Origin: an uncultured SAR86 cluster bacterium
Lineage (GTDB): Bacteria; Pseudomonadota; Gammaproteobacteria; Magnimaribacterales; D2472
Assembly (NCBI GenBank): GCA_902558095.1
Contig: CACECP010000002.1
Span: 62,001 to 126,000, forward strand
DNA: 64,000 bases
Reading direction: 5' to 3'
Shown: positions 9,411-18,836 of the stretch, one piece after another
Numbering within the stretch: the first letter of the stretch is position 1
Layout of the letters: the number at the start of each line of letters is the position of its first letter
Program-made: the position numbers and the translations under genes
Notes under the pieces: generated by a model
Told to the model about the DNA's origin: nothing
The model's input: the letters and a program-made list of their open reading frames with translations, nothing else
The model's database searches: none

Positions 9411-10254
9411 ATCATCAAAGCTTGCCTTAGCTCAAGTAGAAGAATTTGTTCAAACTTTTTCTATCAAAGAATATGAATTAATTAATATAAGAACTCAAGG
9501 TGACATTATGAGTTCAAAAGGTGAAATATTATTTGATAAAGCGCACTTCGTATCTGACATAGAAGAATCTTTGCTAAATGGCTCAGTTGATGTAGCAATA
9601 CATTCTGCAAAAGATATGCCAGCTAAAAAAACTGCAGAATTAGATCATCTCTATTTTACAAAAGAAAATAAAAGATTCGTTTCAGACCTACTAATTTTTA
9701 ATAAGAGCCAAGGTTCTTTGTTTAAAAGCCATATGAAGTTAGGTACTTCTAGCCTTAGAAGAAGATTACAGGCTAAATTTCATCTTAATGCAAAAAATAT
9801 TTCTAGTCTTAATGGAAATATTGATACAAGAATAAAGAAACTTGATGATGGAAAATATGATTGCATCATTCTGGCCGAAGCAGGCCTCAAAAGGTTGGAA
9901 CATCTATTGGAAGGTAAAAATTTTATTAGGCTTAATCATATTTCATGCTCTGGACAAGGTGCACTTGCAGTTCAATGGAAAGATAATAATAAATTTGGCG
10001 ATCTTATTATGTCTTCAGATGTAGCATCACTTTACACAGAGCTAAATGCAAATATTGAACTAGAGAAATCTCTTCTAAAAAAACTTAAAACAAATTGTAA
10101 TTCTGCTATTTCTATTAAATCTTCACAAGGTCAAATTAATGGTGAGATTTACGGTATTGATAAGTTTATAGCTTTTAAAGGTACAAAAATTGAAACGATA
10201 CATAAAGAAATTGTTGATATGGGTGGGCTAAAATTATTAAATGATCATAATTGA
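9388..10254 (+). CDS. hemC: Hydroxymethylbilane synthase (porphobilinogen deaminase)
   Basis: Polymerises four porphobilinogens into hydroxymethylbilane in haem synthesis. The 288-residue protein (E. coli has 313) starts KIASRSSKLALAQVEEF and has the substrate-binding HSAKDMPA block and the LGTSSLRRRLQAK arginine cluster. The dipyrromethane cofactor cysteine is present in LKTNCNSAIS, although the surrounding residues differ from the usual GGC. The start overlaps rsmD by 23 bases and the end overlaps hemD by 14, giving a compact rsmD-hemC-hemD unit. The C-terminal domain appears somewhat shortened. Confidence 0.94.
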   Translation: MTIKIASRSSKLALAQVEEFVQTFSIKEYELINIRTQGDIMSSKGEILFDKAHFVSDIEESLLNGSVDVAIHSAKDMPAKKTAELDHLYFTKENKRFVSDLLIFNKSQGSLFKSHMKLGTSSLRRRLQAKFHLNAKNISSLNGNIDTRIKKLDDGKYDCIILAEAGLKRLEHLLEGKNFIRLNHISCSGQGALAVQWKDNNKFGDLIMSSDVASLYTELNANIELEKSLLKKLKTNCNSAISIKSSQGQINGEIYGIDKFIAFKGTKIETIHKEIVDMGGLKLLNDHN

Positions 10255-10900
10255 TACAAAAGCTACAGATTATAAAATAATTGATGGGATAACGAATATT
10301 CCTCTATACGGTTTTAAACCTCTAAAATACAAAATAAAAAATATAGATTTTACTGATTTTATTTTCCAAAGTACTCAGGCAGTATTGCAATTTTCTAAGC
10401 ACATTAATTTATTAAAGAAAAAAAATATTAATGTATACGCTATAGGGCATACCACTAGTGAAGTTCTTAACTCTTTTGGAATAGAGTCAATAAGTCCTGA
10501 AAAGCCTGGATCAAAGCATTTAATTAAAATCATTAAAAAAAATATTGATAATAAAAAATTTCTTATAGTAAAAGGTTCTGATGGTTTAAATGATATTTAT
10601 AAATTCTTAAAAGAGAGTGATGTATTATCAGAGGAAATCAATGTTTACAAAAGAATTGAACTTAAAGACTATAAAGCTCTTGTAAATAAGTTTAAAAATG
10701 CAGATGCAATAATATTCCCAAGTGTTTATGCAATAGAAATATTCTTCAGAGAGATATATACAAAAAATACTAATACAAAATTATTTTGTGTATCAGATAG
10801 AATCTTGCAAGAGCTTAATAAAAGAGGTCAAAGTGGTTTTATTTTAGATAATTATTTTTCTAGCAATGACTTAATTAAAGAAATTAAAGAATCTATTTAG
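10241..10900 (+). CDS. hemD: Uroporphyrinogen-III synthase
   Basis: Cyclises hydroxymethylbilane to uroporphyrinogen III. HemD proteins are poorly conserved, and this call rests on position directly after hemC with a 14-base overlap, length (219 residues; E. coli 246) and two-domain alternation. [15 protein letters not shown] resembles the usual FTSxxAV region, and [17 protein letters not shown] resembles the usual GxxTAxxL block. [16 protein letters not shown] and [15 protein letters not shown] correspond to the later conserved segments. The last eight bases overlap the convergent rho gene. Confidence 0.85.
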   Translation: MIIIDTKATDYKIIDGITNIPLYGFKPLKYKIKNIDFTDFIFQSTQAVLQFSKHINLLKKKNINVYAIGHTTSEVLNSFGIESISPEKPGSKHLIKIIKKNIDNKKFLIVKGSDGLNDIYKFLKESDVLSEEINVYKRIELKDYKALVNKFKNADAIIFPSVYAIEIFFREIYTKNTNTKLFCVSDRILQELNKRGQSGFILDNYFSSNDLIKEIKESI

Positions 10901-12170
10901 ATTTTTTACCATTGCCATTCTTCATTGAAGAGAAGAATTCATCGTTGGTCTTATGGGTTTTAATTCTATCGATTAAAAACTGAATGGCTTGAGCATCTTC
11001 CATTTCATCTAGAATTTTTCTTAATACCCACATTCTTTGTAATTCGTCGTCTGTAGTAAGAAGATCCTCCCTTCTTGTACCGGATCTCCTTATATTAATA
11101 GCTGGATAGATTCTTTTTTCAGCAATTTTTCTTTCTAGGTGAATCTCCATATTACCTGTGCCTTTAAATTCCTCATAGATCACTTCATCCATTTTTGAGC
11201 CAGTTTCAACTAAAGCAGTAGCAAGAATAGTGAGGCTTCCGCCCTCCTCTAAGTTTCTAGCAGCACCAAAGAACCTTTTCGGTCTTTCAAGAGCATTTGA
11301 GTCTACACCACCACTCAGTATTTTTCCTGATGCGGGTTGTACAGAGTTATAAGCTCTACCTAACCTGGTAATTGAATCTAATAAAATAACAACATCTTTC
11401 TTGTGTTCAACAAGTCTTTTGGCTTTTTCAATAACCATATTTGCAACCTGAACGTGTCTTGTTGGAGGCTCATCGAATGTACTCGCAACAACCTCACCTT
11501 TCACAGTTCTAGACATATCAGTAACCTCTTCAGGTCTTTCATCAATCAACAAAACAATCAATTCAACTTCTGGATTATTGCTTTTTATTGAGTGAGCAAT
11601 ACTCTGAAGCATTAATGTCTTACCTGCTTTGGGTGGTGATACTATTAATCCTCTTTGTCCTTTTCCAATAGGAGCAATCAAATCAATTATTCTTGAGGAT
11701 AGATCTTCATTTGAGCCACTACCTTGTTCAAGCATTAATCTTTCATTTGGAAAAAGTGGTGTTAGGTTCTCAAAAAGTATCTTATTTTTTGTTTTAGCTG
11801 GTTCTTCACCATTTATGGTATCAACCTGAATTAATGCAAAATATCTTTCTTTATCTTTTGGGGTTCTAATCTTTCCTGCTACAGAATCTCCTTTTCTTAA
11901 TCCAAACTTTCTAATCTGACTTGGTGATACGTAAATATCATCTTCACCAGCGCAATAAGAACCTTGTGGAGATCTCAAAAATCCAAAGCCATCATTAAGT
12001 ATTTCTAGGACGCCTCCACCAAATATATCAATTCCCTCTGAAGCTTTATGCTTAAAGATACGAAAAATTATTTCTTGTTTTTTGAGACGACCAAGATCTT
12101 CGAGACCTAACTCGGTTGCGATCTCTACTAACTCGCTTATTGGTTTATCTTTTACTTCACTAAGATTCAT
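10893..12170 (-). CDS. rho: Transcription termination factor Rho
   Basis: Hexameric RNA helicase that ends transcription of untranslated RNA. The 425-residue protein (E. coli 419) has the N-terminal helical domain, a cold-shock-like RNA-binding domain with [12 protein letters not shown], the Walker A segment [11 protein letters not shown] (about residue 180), Walker [18 protein letters not shown], and the Q/R-loop regions. The 111-base gap to trxA upstream has no ORF and probably holds the rho promoter and leader. trxA upstream of rho is the common gammaproteobacterial order. Confidence 0.97.
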   Translation of the reverse strand: MNLSEVKDKPISELVEIATELGLEDLGRLKKQEIIFRIFKHKASEGIDIFGGGVLEILNDGFGFLRSPQGSYCAGEDDIYVSPSQIRKFGLRKGDSVAGKIRTPKDKERYFALIQVDTINGEEPAKTKNKILFENLTPLFPNERLMLEQGSGSNEDLSSRIIDLIAPIGKGQRGLIVSPPKAGKTLMLQSIAHSIKSNNPEVELIVLLIDERPEEVTDMSRTVKGEVVASTFDEPPTRHVQVANMVIEKAKRLVEHKKDVVILLDSITRLGRAYNSVQPASGKILSGGVDSNALERPKRFFGAARNLEEGGSLTILATALVETGSKMDEVIYEEFKGTGNMEIHLERKIAEKRIYPAINIRRSGTRREDLLTTDDELQRMWVLRKILDEMEDAQAIQFLIDRIKTHKTNDEFFSSMKNGNGKKSK

Positions 12171-12281
12171 AAAAATATTCCGGTATAACTAACATGAAAT
12201 GATTGAAACTGGTAGGTTTTTAAACTCTGGATTGGAAATGATAACTCTTTTTATAAAAGATGCAAAGCTATATTAAATAAA

Positions 12282-12608
12282 TTAAATCTTCGATCTTATA
12301 AATTGATCTAATTGTTGTTTAGATAAAGCCCCTATTTCTGTACCAATATTTTCGCCATTTGCAAATATCATTAGTGTTGGAATTGATCTAATTCCATACT
12401 CTGCAGCAGTTTCCCTATTTGCATCTACATCCATTTTGCAAACTTTAATTGTATCTTTAAATTCTTCAGCTGCTGCTTCAACTAGTGGAGCAAGTTGCTT
12501 ACAAGGTCCACACCACTCTGCCCAAAAATCAACCAAAACTGGTTGTTCAGAATTAACAACTTCATTTATAAAGTCGTCTTTGTTTTGAACTTCTACAACG
12601 TTACTCAT
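12282..12608 (-). CDS. trxA: Thioredoxin
   Basis: Cytosolic disulfide reductase of 108 residues, with the redox motif in DFWAEWCGPCKQLAP (about residues 28-42), the cis-proline in RSIPTLMIF and no signal peptide. Its ATG overlaps the hemB stop as ATGA (12605-12608), so translation is probably coupled to hemB. It lies upstream of rho. A related thioredoxin-fold protein is unlikely given length and WCGPC. Confidence 0.96.
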   Translation of the reverse strand: MSNVVEVQNKDDFINEVVNSEQPVLVDFWAEWCGPCKQLAPLVEAAAEEFKDTIKVCKMDVDANRETAAEYGIRSIPTLMIFANGENIGTEIGALSKQQLDQFIRSKI

Positions 12609-13603
12609 TTGTTTTGTATCTCCTTTGATATTTCTTTAGCAGCATAAGTAAGGATAGCATCTGCTCCTGCTCTTTTAATACCGATTAGTGATTCTAGCAT
12701 AACCCCTGAATCTAGCCATCCCTTGCTTATTGAAAGTTTTAACATACTATATTCGCCACTAACTTGATATGCGAAGGTGGGAATCTGAAAACTATCTTTG
12801 ATGCTATGAATGATATCCAAGTATGGCATTGCTGGTTTAACCATAACAATATCTGCACCTTCATTTATATCCAAAGCAACTTCATGAAGTGCTTCTTGCT
12901 TATTTTTAAGAGACATTTGATAAGAGGACTTAGATGATTCGCCTAAATTTGATGATGAACCAACCGCATCTCTAAATGGTCCATAAAATTTAGAACTAAA
13001 TTTAGCAGCGTAAGATAGCAAAATTGTATTTTTAAAGTTTTGACTTTCAAGAGCTTCTCTGATCAGCCCTATTCTTCCGTCCATCATATCTGATGGCGCA
13101 ATAATATCGGCACCTGCATCTGCTAAAATTAATGACTGCTCAATTAATATCTTATTTGTTTCATCGTTATCAACATCACCATTAACAATAATTCCGTCAT
13201 GTCCGTGATCTGTATATGGATCTAGTGCAACATCTGCAATCAGAACAAGATCAGGAAATTGTCTTTTGATTTCTTTAATTGATTTAGAGATAAAATTATT
13301 AGTCTTTGTAGCTTGGCTGCCTTTGTGATCCTTGTTTTCTGAATCAATTACTGGAAAGATTGCTAAGGAGTTAATGCCGGATTTGATTATGTCCTCTATT
13401 TCATTAAGAGCTTGATTTATACCATACCTATAAATATTTGGCATAGATTCAATTTCTTCTTCTCCATCAAAATTTTCTTTTACAAAAATAGGTTGTATTA
13501 GATCATCTTTTGTTAAGTTTGTTTCAGACACTAAATTAATAAGATTATTATTTCTTCTTAATCTTCTTAATCTAGTATTTGGAAATTTTCTTTGAATAAA
13601 CAT
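12605..13603 (-). CDS. hemB: Delta-aminolevulinic acid dehydratase (porphobilinogen synthase)
   Basis: Condenses two 5-aminolevulinates to porphobilinogen. The 332-residue protein starts with the usual RRLRRN arginine-rich segment. It has the two Schiff-base lysines in LLSYAAKFSSKFYGPFRDA and VMVKPAMPYLDI. The metal region near residue 125 reads VALDPYTDHGHDG, in which the usual CxxxxxxxC ligands are replaced by Ala and Asp-type residues, as in Mg-dependent HemB forms. It sits three bases after ilvD on the same strand and overlaps trxA. Confidence 0.95.
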   Translation of the reverse strand: MFIQRKFPNTRLRRLRRNNNLINLVSETNLTKDDLIQPIFVKENFDGEEEIESMPNIYRYGINQALNEIEDIIKSGINSLAIFPVIDSENKDHKGSQATKTNNFISKSIKEIKRQFPDLVLIADVALDPYTDHGHDGIIVNGDVDNDETNKILIEQSLILADAGADIIAPSDMMDGRIGLIREALESQNFKNTILLSYAAKFSSKFYGPFRDAVGSSSNLGESSKSSYQMSLKNKQEALHEVALDINEGADIVMVKPAMPYLDIIHSIKDSFQIPTFAYQVSGEYSMLKLSISKGWLDSGVMLESLIGIKRAGADAILTYAAKEISKEIQNK

Positions 13604-13606
13604 AAA

Positions 13607-15265
13607 TTAATCAGTTATCGCTCCTAAACTTGCAGATTTTACACTTTTTGCATACTTAGATAAGACGCCTTTTTTTGGCCTTGTGATTGGTGACTTCCAA
13701 GCTACCCTTCTTCTCTCAATCTCATCATCATTTACTTTTAGAGTTAGTTGATCTGTTTTTGCATCAATTAAAATTTGATCTCCGTCTTCTATTAAGGCAA
13801 TTAAACCCCCATCCGCAGCCTCGGGAGATATGTGGCCAACTACAAAACCATGTGTTCCACCAGAAAATCTTCCGTCTGTTATAAATGCAACTTTATCTCC
13901 TAAACCCAGCCCCATAATTGCAGAAGTTGGTTTCAGCATTTCTCTCATACCAGGACCACCCTTTGGACCTTCGTATCTTATAACAATTACATCTCCCTCT
14001 TCTATTTGATTCCCTAGTATTGCTTTAACACCATCCTCCTCAGAATTAAATACTTTGGCTTTGCCTTCAAAAGATGTCCCTTCTTTGCCAGTAATTTTTG
14101 CAACAGCACCATCACTTGCTAAATTTCCATAAAGGATTCTTAAATGGCTGTCACTTTTAATAGGGCTTTCAAAGCTTTTGATAATTTTATTATCTTTATA
14201 CGGTTCGATGTCTTTCAAATTGTCTTCTAAAGTCTTGCCAGTAACAGTCATACATTCACCATTTAAAAGCCCTTTTTCTAATAACGATTTCATTAAAGGT
14301 TGTATGCCACCTGAAGAATTTAACTCTGACATATAATGACTTCCAAAAGGTTTTAAGTCTGCTAAAACTGGCGTTTTTTTACCAATATTTGTGAAGTCAT
14401 CTAATTTTAACTTTACTCCAATAGAGTGAGCCATAGCTAAAATATGAAGAACTGCGTTTGTTGATCCACCCAGAGCGATAACTATTGTTATAGCATTTTC
14501 AAAAGCTTCTTTTGTCATAATATCAGATGGTTTTATATCTTTTTCAAGTAGATCCATTATTGCAATTCCAGCATCTACGCAATCTTGATTCTTTGATGAA
14601 GAGACAGCATCTTGACTAGAGCTTCCTGGCAGACTCATTCCTAATGCTTCTATAGCAGAAGCCATAGTATTTGCAGTATACATACCTCCACACGAGCCAG
14701 GTCCTTCAACTGATATTTCTTCAAAATGAATTAATTCTTCTTTACTGATTATTCCTTTTGAAAATTCACCAACTTTTTCTGAAACAGTCACATAGTCAGT
14801 ATTTTCCTTACTTGGTTTTATTGATCCTCCATATATAAATATTGAGGGCCTATTTAGCCTAGCCATGCCTATAAGACAACCTGGCATATTTTTATCACAA
14901 CCACCTATAGTTATTAACCCATCATATCCAAGACAGCCAACCACAGTTTCAATTGAGTCTGCAATAACTTCCCTAGAAACCAAAGAATACTTCATACCTT
15001 GTGTTCCCATTGAAATACCATCTGATACAGTAATCGTATTAAATAAGACTCCTTTTCCTCCAGATGCATTAATTGAATCTTCAACAACTTCTGAAAGTTT
15101 ATTTAAATGCATATTACATGGAGTTACTTTAGCTCCAGTAGAAGCGACACCCACAAGAGGCTTAGTAAAATCCTCAGTTGTAAATCCGACACCACGAAGC
15201 ATTGAACGTGAAGCTGCTTGGTTAGGTCCATCAACTAGATCTTTGGAGTATTTTCTTGAACTCAT
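13607..15265 (-). CDS. ilvD: Dihydroxy-acid dehydratase
   Basis: Fe-S dehydratase, third step of branched-chain amino acid synthesis, acting downstream of the acetolactate synthase at the window's left edge. The 552-residue protein has the cluster-binding cysteines in TPCNMHL, GGCDKNMPGC and GPGSCGGMYTANTM, and the C-terminal GRFSGGTHGFVVGHISPEA block. Length matches the shorter (about 555-residue) IlvD form rather than the 616-residue E. coli form. A dual ABC ATPase gene ends 15 bases upstream on the same strand and may share its transcript. Confidence 0.96.
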   Translation of the reverse strand: MSSRKYSKDLVDGPNQAASRSMLRGVGFTTEDFTKPLVGVASTGAKVTPCNMHLNKLSEVVEDSINASGGKGVLFNTITVSDGISMGTQGMKYSLVSREVIADSIETVVGCLGYDGLITIGGCDKNMPGCLIGMARLNRPSIFIYGGSIKPSKENTDYVTVSEKVGEFSKGIISKEELIHFEEISVEGPGSCGGMYTANTMASAIEALGMSLPGSSSQDAVSSSKNQDCVDAGIAIMDLLEKDIKPSDIMTKEAFENAITIVIALGGSTNAVLHILAMAHSIGVKLKLDDFTNIGKKTPVLADLKPFGSHYMSELNSSGGIQPLMKSLLEKGLLNGECMTVTGKTLEDNLKDIEPYKDNKIIKSFESPIKSDSHLRILYGNLASDGAVAKITGKEGTSFEGKAKVFNSEEDGVKAILGNQIEEGDVIVIRYEGPKGGPGMREMLKPTSAIMGLGLGDKVAFITDGRFSGGTHGFVVGHISPEAADGGLIALIEDGDQILIDAKTDQLTLKVNDDEIERRRVAWKSPITRPKKGVLSKYAKSVKSASLGAITD

Positions 15266-15280
15266 TTTTAAAACATTTTC

Positions 15281-16867
15281 TCAATCGGATGCGTATCTTA
15301 ACGCAGCTGAGAGCAATTTTTTAGTATATTTTTCTTTTGGATAGTCAAAAACCTGATCAGAAAGACCAGATTCTACTATTTTTCCGTCTTTCATAACAAA
15401 TATATAATCTGACATAGATCTTATTACTTTTAAATCATGACTTATAAATAGATATGTTAATTTATATTCATCCTGGATATCTTTTAATAAATTAATAACT
15501 TGTATCTGTATTGATCGATCTAGAGCTGAAGTCGGTTCATCTAAAATCATAAAAGATGGATTCATTATTAATGATCTTGCAATTGCAATTCTTTGCCTCT
15601 GTCCTCCAGAAAACTCATGAGGGTATTTATTTTTTGCATTTAAATCAATCCCAACATCTGTAAGAACCTTATCAATTCGTTTTTGAGTTTCAGCTTTTGA
15701 TAATTTGAAATGAACGCCAAGGCCCTCTCCAATAATTTCTCCAACTGTCATTCTTGGCGACAATGAGCCATAGGGATCCTGAAAAACTATTTGTATGTGT
15801 TTTTTTATTTCCTTTGATGAATCCTTGATTTGCTTTCCATTGAAGCTAATCTCTCCTTCAAATTTTGTTAAATTTGCTATCGCTTTTCCAAGTGTGGATT
15901 TACCAGATCCTGATTCACCTACTAATCCTATGGTTGTATTCTTATATATATTTAATGAAGTATCTTTTACGGCATGGAACCTATTTTTCTTAAAGAAATT
16001 TATGTTTGGCATGTTGTAATAAACATTTAAATTCTTTATTTCAATAAGAGGATCTTCATTGTTATTAATATCTTCTTTTGGCTCAGGTTCAGCACTTAAT
16101 AATTTTTGGGTATAAGTATGTTGAGGATTATCAAATACACTTTGAGTATCTCCATTTTCAACTATTTTTCCATTTTGCATTACACATACCTGATCAGAAA
16201 ACTCCTTAACCAAACCCAAGTCATGAGTAATAAATAAAATTGACATGCCTAAATCTTTTTTTAATTTTGACATTAGGTCAAGAATTTGAGCCTGAATGGT
16301 AACATCCAGAGCTGTTGTTGGCTCGTCTGCAATTAATAGTTTTGGTTTATTTACCAACGCCATTGCTATCATAATCCTTTGTCTTTGTCCTCCTGATAGT
16401 TCATGAGGGTAAGAATTAAATCTTCTTTGCACTTCATCGATTTCAACTAATTTCATTAGCTCTATTGCTTCATCTTTAGCTTGTTTTTTTGAAACATTGG
16501 TATGTAAAAGTACTGATTCAGTAATTTGATTTCCAACTTTGTGATAAGGATTTAGTGAAGTCATTGGTTCCTGAAATACCATTGAAATTATGTTGCCTCT
16601 TATTGATAGGAGTTCTTTCTTTGAAGCATTAATTATTTGTTTACCATTGAACTTAATAGATGAATCTTTTAAATACATTGCTTGAGGAATTGGTAAGAGT
16701 TGCATAATGGACATTGCGGTTACTGATTTACCAGACCCAGATTCTCCTACTAAAGCTAAAGTTTTATTTGTTTGAATATCAAAACTAATATTATCTACAG
16801 CTCTAAAGAATCCATCCCTAACTTTAAAATCAATGCCTAAATTCCTAACTTCAACAATATTTTTCAT
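15281..16867 (-). CDS. ABC transporter double ATP-binding protein (peptide/YejF-like)
   Basis: A 528-residue protein with two complete ABC ATPase domains in tandem. Domain 1 (about 1-260) has Walker A GESGSGKSVTAM, signature LSGGQRQR and LLIADEPTTALD. Domain 2 (about 275-528) has GESGSGKSTLGK, FSGGQRQR and MILDEPTSALD. This is the layout of YejF and other oligopeptide or microcin-type importers. No permease or solute-binding gene is near, so its membrane partners must be elsewhere. The start overlaps the hydrolase gene by four bases. Substrate is not determinable. Confidence 0.87.
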   Translation of the reverse strand: MKNIVEVRNLGIDFKVRDGFFRAVDNISFDIQTNKTLALVGESGSGKSVTAMSIMQLLPIPQAMYLKDSSIKFNGKQIINASKKELLSIRGNIISMVFQEPMTSLNPYHKVGNQITESVLLHTNVSKKQAKDEAIELMKLVEIDEVQRRFNSYPHELSGGQRQRIMIAMALVNKPKLLIADEPTTALDVTIQAQILDLMSKLKKDLGMSILFITHDLGLVKEFSDQVCVMQNGKIVENGDTQSVFDNPQHTYTQKLLSAEPEPKEDINNNEDPLIEIKNLNVYYNMPNINFFKKNRFHAVKDTSLNIYKNTTIGLVGESGSGKSTLGKAIANLTKFEGEISFNGKQIKDSSKEIKKHIQIVFQDPYGSLSPRMTVGEIIGEGLGVHFKLSKAETQKRIDKVLTDVGIDLNAKNKYPHEFSGGQRQRIAIARSLIMNPSFMILDEPTSALDRSIQIQVINLLKDIQDEYKLTYLFISHDLKVIRSMSDYIFVMKDGKIVESGLSDQVFDYPKEKYTKKLLSAALRYASD

Positions 16868-17874
16868 AGTATCTTTTTATATTCATGTAAAAAATCATTC
16901 ACTGCTTTTTTTGCAGCCTTCAATCGTGTCATGGATGCAAATCCATGAAACAAAGATGGATAATGTAATTGTTTCACAGAAGTGCCACTTTGATGAAGTA
17001 AAAAAGCATAATTTTCACCTTCATCTGACAAAGGATCAAAACCAGCCGTAACTATAATTGTTTTTGGTAATTTTGGCACTCCTTTATATAACAATAAATT
17101 GAAAGTATTCATTGACTCATTTTTATGGTTGTATTTAAATTTTTCCCAGAACCATTGCATAGCCTTTTTTGTTAATAAATATTTATCTTTAAACAATTCG
17201 AAGGATTCATTATTACAACTAGGGTCGCACATTGGATATATTAAAAATTGGCTATGAATATTTTCTTGATTTTTATTTATTAGATAATGAGTTATAGATG
17301 CAGCAAGGTGAGCACCAGCGCTATCTCCACACAAACTTATATTTCTAATATTTGTTCCACGTTTTTTTAACCAATCTATGGCTAAAATGCCTTCATTTAA
17401 TGCATGAGGAAATTTATATTCTGGTGATAAGGAATAGTCTAAAGAATAGATTTTTGTTCTAAGCTTTTCTGAAAAATATGCCACAGTGGGATCATGGGTT
17501 TCAACAGAATTTAATACGTACCCACCGCCATGAAAAAATAAAATTATGTTTTCATTATCTGTTTGATAGGGAATGTACTCTCTGATTAAAAGACTTTTAT
17601 TTTTTCCAATAAGATGGTCATTCCTTTGAACAGGCCTTTTGGTTTTTTTAGAGAGATTTAAATTTTTTCTTTTTTCTTCTATTAGATTTCTTATTGTTGA
17701 AATTTCTTCATCAGCAACCTCGTGTATATCAAACTTAGGCATAAGAGATAAAAAAATTTTAGACTGAGTGTCAAAAATAAATTTTCTTTTAATATCTTTA
17801 TTAAAGATAGATATTAGCTCTAAAAGCCATACAGGAATTAAGAAAAAAAGATTTATAAGAAGATTTCTAATCAT
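16864..17874 (-). CDS. Alpha/beta hydrolase, hormone-sensitive-lipase family
   Basis: A 336-residue esterase or lipase of the HSL group. The oxyanion motif is FFHGGGYVLN (about residue 113), the nucleophile is in CGDSAGAHLAA, the acid is probably in VTAGFDPLSDEG and the histidine in LFHGFAS. A hydrophobic N-terminus (LLINLFFLIPVWLLELI) may anchor it in the membrane. It is the first gene of the hydrolase-ABC ATPase pair (four-base overlap) and is divergent from the DsbD-domain gene. Substrate is unknown. Confidence 0.85.
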   Translation of the reverse strand: MIRNLLINLFFLIPVWLLELISIFNKDIKRKFIFDTQSKIFLSLMPKFDIHEVADEEISTIRNLIEEKRKNLNLSKKTKRPVQRNDHLIGKNKSLLIREYIPYQTDNENIILFFHGGGYVLNSVETHDPTVAYFSEKLRTKIYSLDYSLSPEYKFPHALNEGILAIDWLKKRGTNIRNISLCGDSAGAHLAASITHYLINKNQENIHSQFLIYPMCDPSCNNESFELFKDKYLLTKKAMQWFWEKFKYNHKNESMNTFNLLLYKGVPKLPKTIIVTAGFDPLSDEGENYAFLLHQSGTSVKQLHYPSLFHGFASMTRLKAAKKAVNDFLHEYKKIL

Positions 17875-17940
17875 GACTTGTTAATTATAATCAAAAGTTT
17901 CGCTTCACTTTGTATTTGGTGAAGTTTATCCTACATATCA

Positions 17941-18357
17941 GTGAAACAATTAATATTTATATTCTTTATTTTTATAAGTAGTTTAGGAATACTTGCTGAC
18001 AAAAGTTTTATATTTTCAGAGAAAAATAATGAGATTCTTCCAGCAGAAGAAGCTTTTGGACTTAATTTTAGTAAAAAGGATGGAAATATTATAGCTTTAT
18101 GGGATATAAAAGAGGATTACTACTTGTATCTAAATTCAATATCAATCAAACAGGAAGAAAATGAAATTGCCTTCAAGTCTCTTGAGGGAAATATATTAGA
18201 ACATGAGGATGAGTTTTTTGGAAAAACTAAGATAATAAAAAATCTATACAAAATATCTTTTAAAGCTCCACAAAGTGGTACCAAAACAAAATTATTTTAT
18301 CAGGGTTGTTCAGAAAAAGGTTTTTGTTATCCAGTTCAAAGCATAAATATCTACTAA
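17941..18357 (+). CDS. Isolated DsbD N-terminal (alpha) domain protein
   Basis: A 138-residue periplasmic protein with a signal peptide (about residues 1-19) and a single DsbD-alpha immunoglobulin-like domain. The redox pair is in FYQGCSEKGFCYP, very close to E. coli DsbD, and LYLNSISIK resembles the conserved early strand. Full DsbD proteins continue with eight membrane helices and a thioredoxin-like gamma domain; here the ORF stops right after the alpha domain. The start is GTG at 17941. The next gene is aroQ, which fits the dsbD-aroQ-accB-accC order I know from pseudomonads and relatives, so this is probably a dsbD shortened by deletion. Alternatively it is a dedicated single-domain protein working with a separate membrane partner. 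Confidence 0.8.
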   Translation: MKQLIFIFFIFISSLGILADKSFIFSEKNNEILPAEEAFGLNFSKKDGNIIALWDIKEDYYLYLNSISIKQEENEIAFKSLEGNILEHEDEFFGKTKIIKNLYKISFKAPQSGTKTKLFYQGCSEKGFCYPVQSINIY

Positions 18358-18397
18358 ATTCCTATAATTTCCATTAAATTCTGTTAAAATCAGTCAT

Positions 18398-18832
18398 ATG
18401 AAAATATTAGTTTTAAATGGTCCCAATCTCAATATGCTTGGATTAAGAGAAAAAGATATATATGGGTCTGATTCTCTTAATGATATTGAAAAAAGGCTTG
18501 CGATAATTGCAGAAAAAAATAACTGTGTAATTGATTTTTATCAAAGCAATGCGGAACATGAACTAATTGATGTAATACAAAATTCATTAAACAAGAAGGT
18601 CGATGCAATAATTTTTAATCCTGCTGGATACACTCATACAAGTGTAGCTTTAAGGGATGCTCTATTGGCAGTAAAGATTCCATTTTTTGAAGTTCATATT
18701 TCAGATGTTGAATCAAGAGAGGATTTTAGAAAAAAATCATATTTTAGCGATATAGCTGAGAAAGTATTTAGCGGTCATGGAGTTAAGGGATACGAGCTTG
18801 CTTTAAATGAAGCATTAAATTTTAATAGGTAG
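18398..18832 (+). CDS. aroQ: 3-dehydroquinate dehydratase, type II
   Basis: Third step of the shikimate pathway. The 144-residue protein has the type II hallmarks: [15 protein letters not shown] at the start, the catalytic tyrosine in [38 protein letters not shown] and the late [11 protein letters not shown]. Length matches the dodecameric AroQ family. It lies between an isolated DsbD-alpha gene and an accB N-terminal remnant. Confidence 0.96.
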   Translation: MKILVLNGPNLNMLGLREKDIYGSDSLNDIEKRLAIIAEKNNCVIDFYQSNAEHELIDVIQNSLNKKVDAIIFNPAGYTHTSVALRDALLAVKIPFFEVHISDVESREDFRKKSYFSDIAEKVFSGHGVKGYELALNEALNFNR

Positions 18833-18836
18833 AACT

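Noticed and set aside
14865-15344. 159-codon plus-strand ORF over ilvD and the ABC ATPase end
   Set aside because: It lies antisense to conserved coding sequence with all ilvD motifs intact, and its translation has no recognisable domain.
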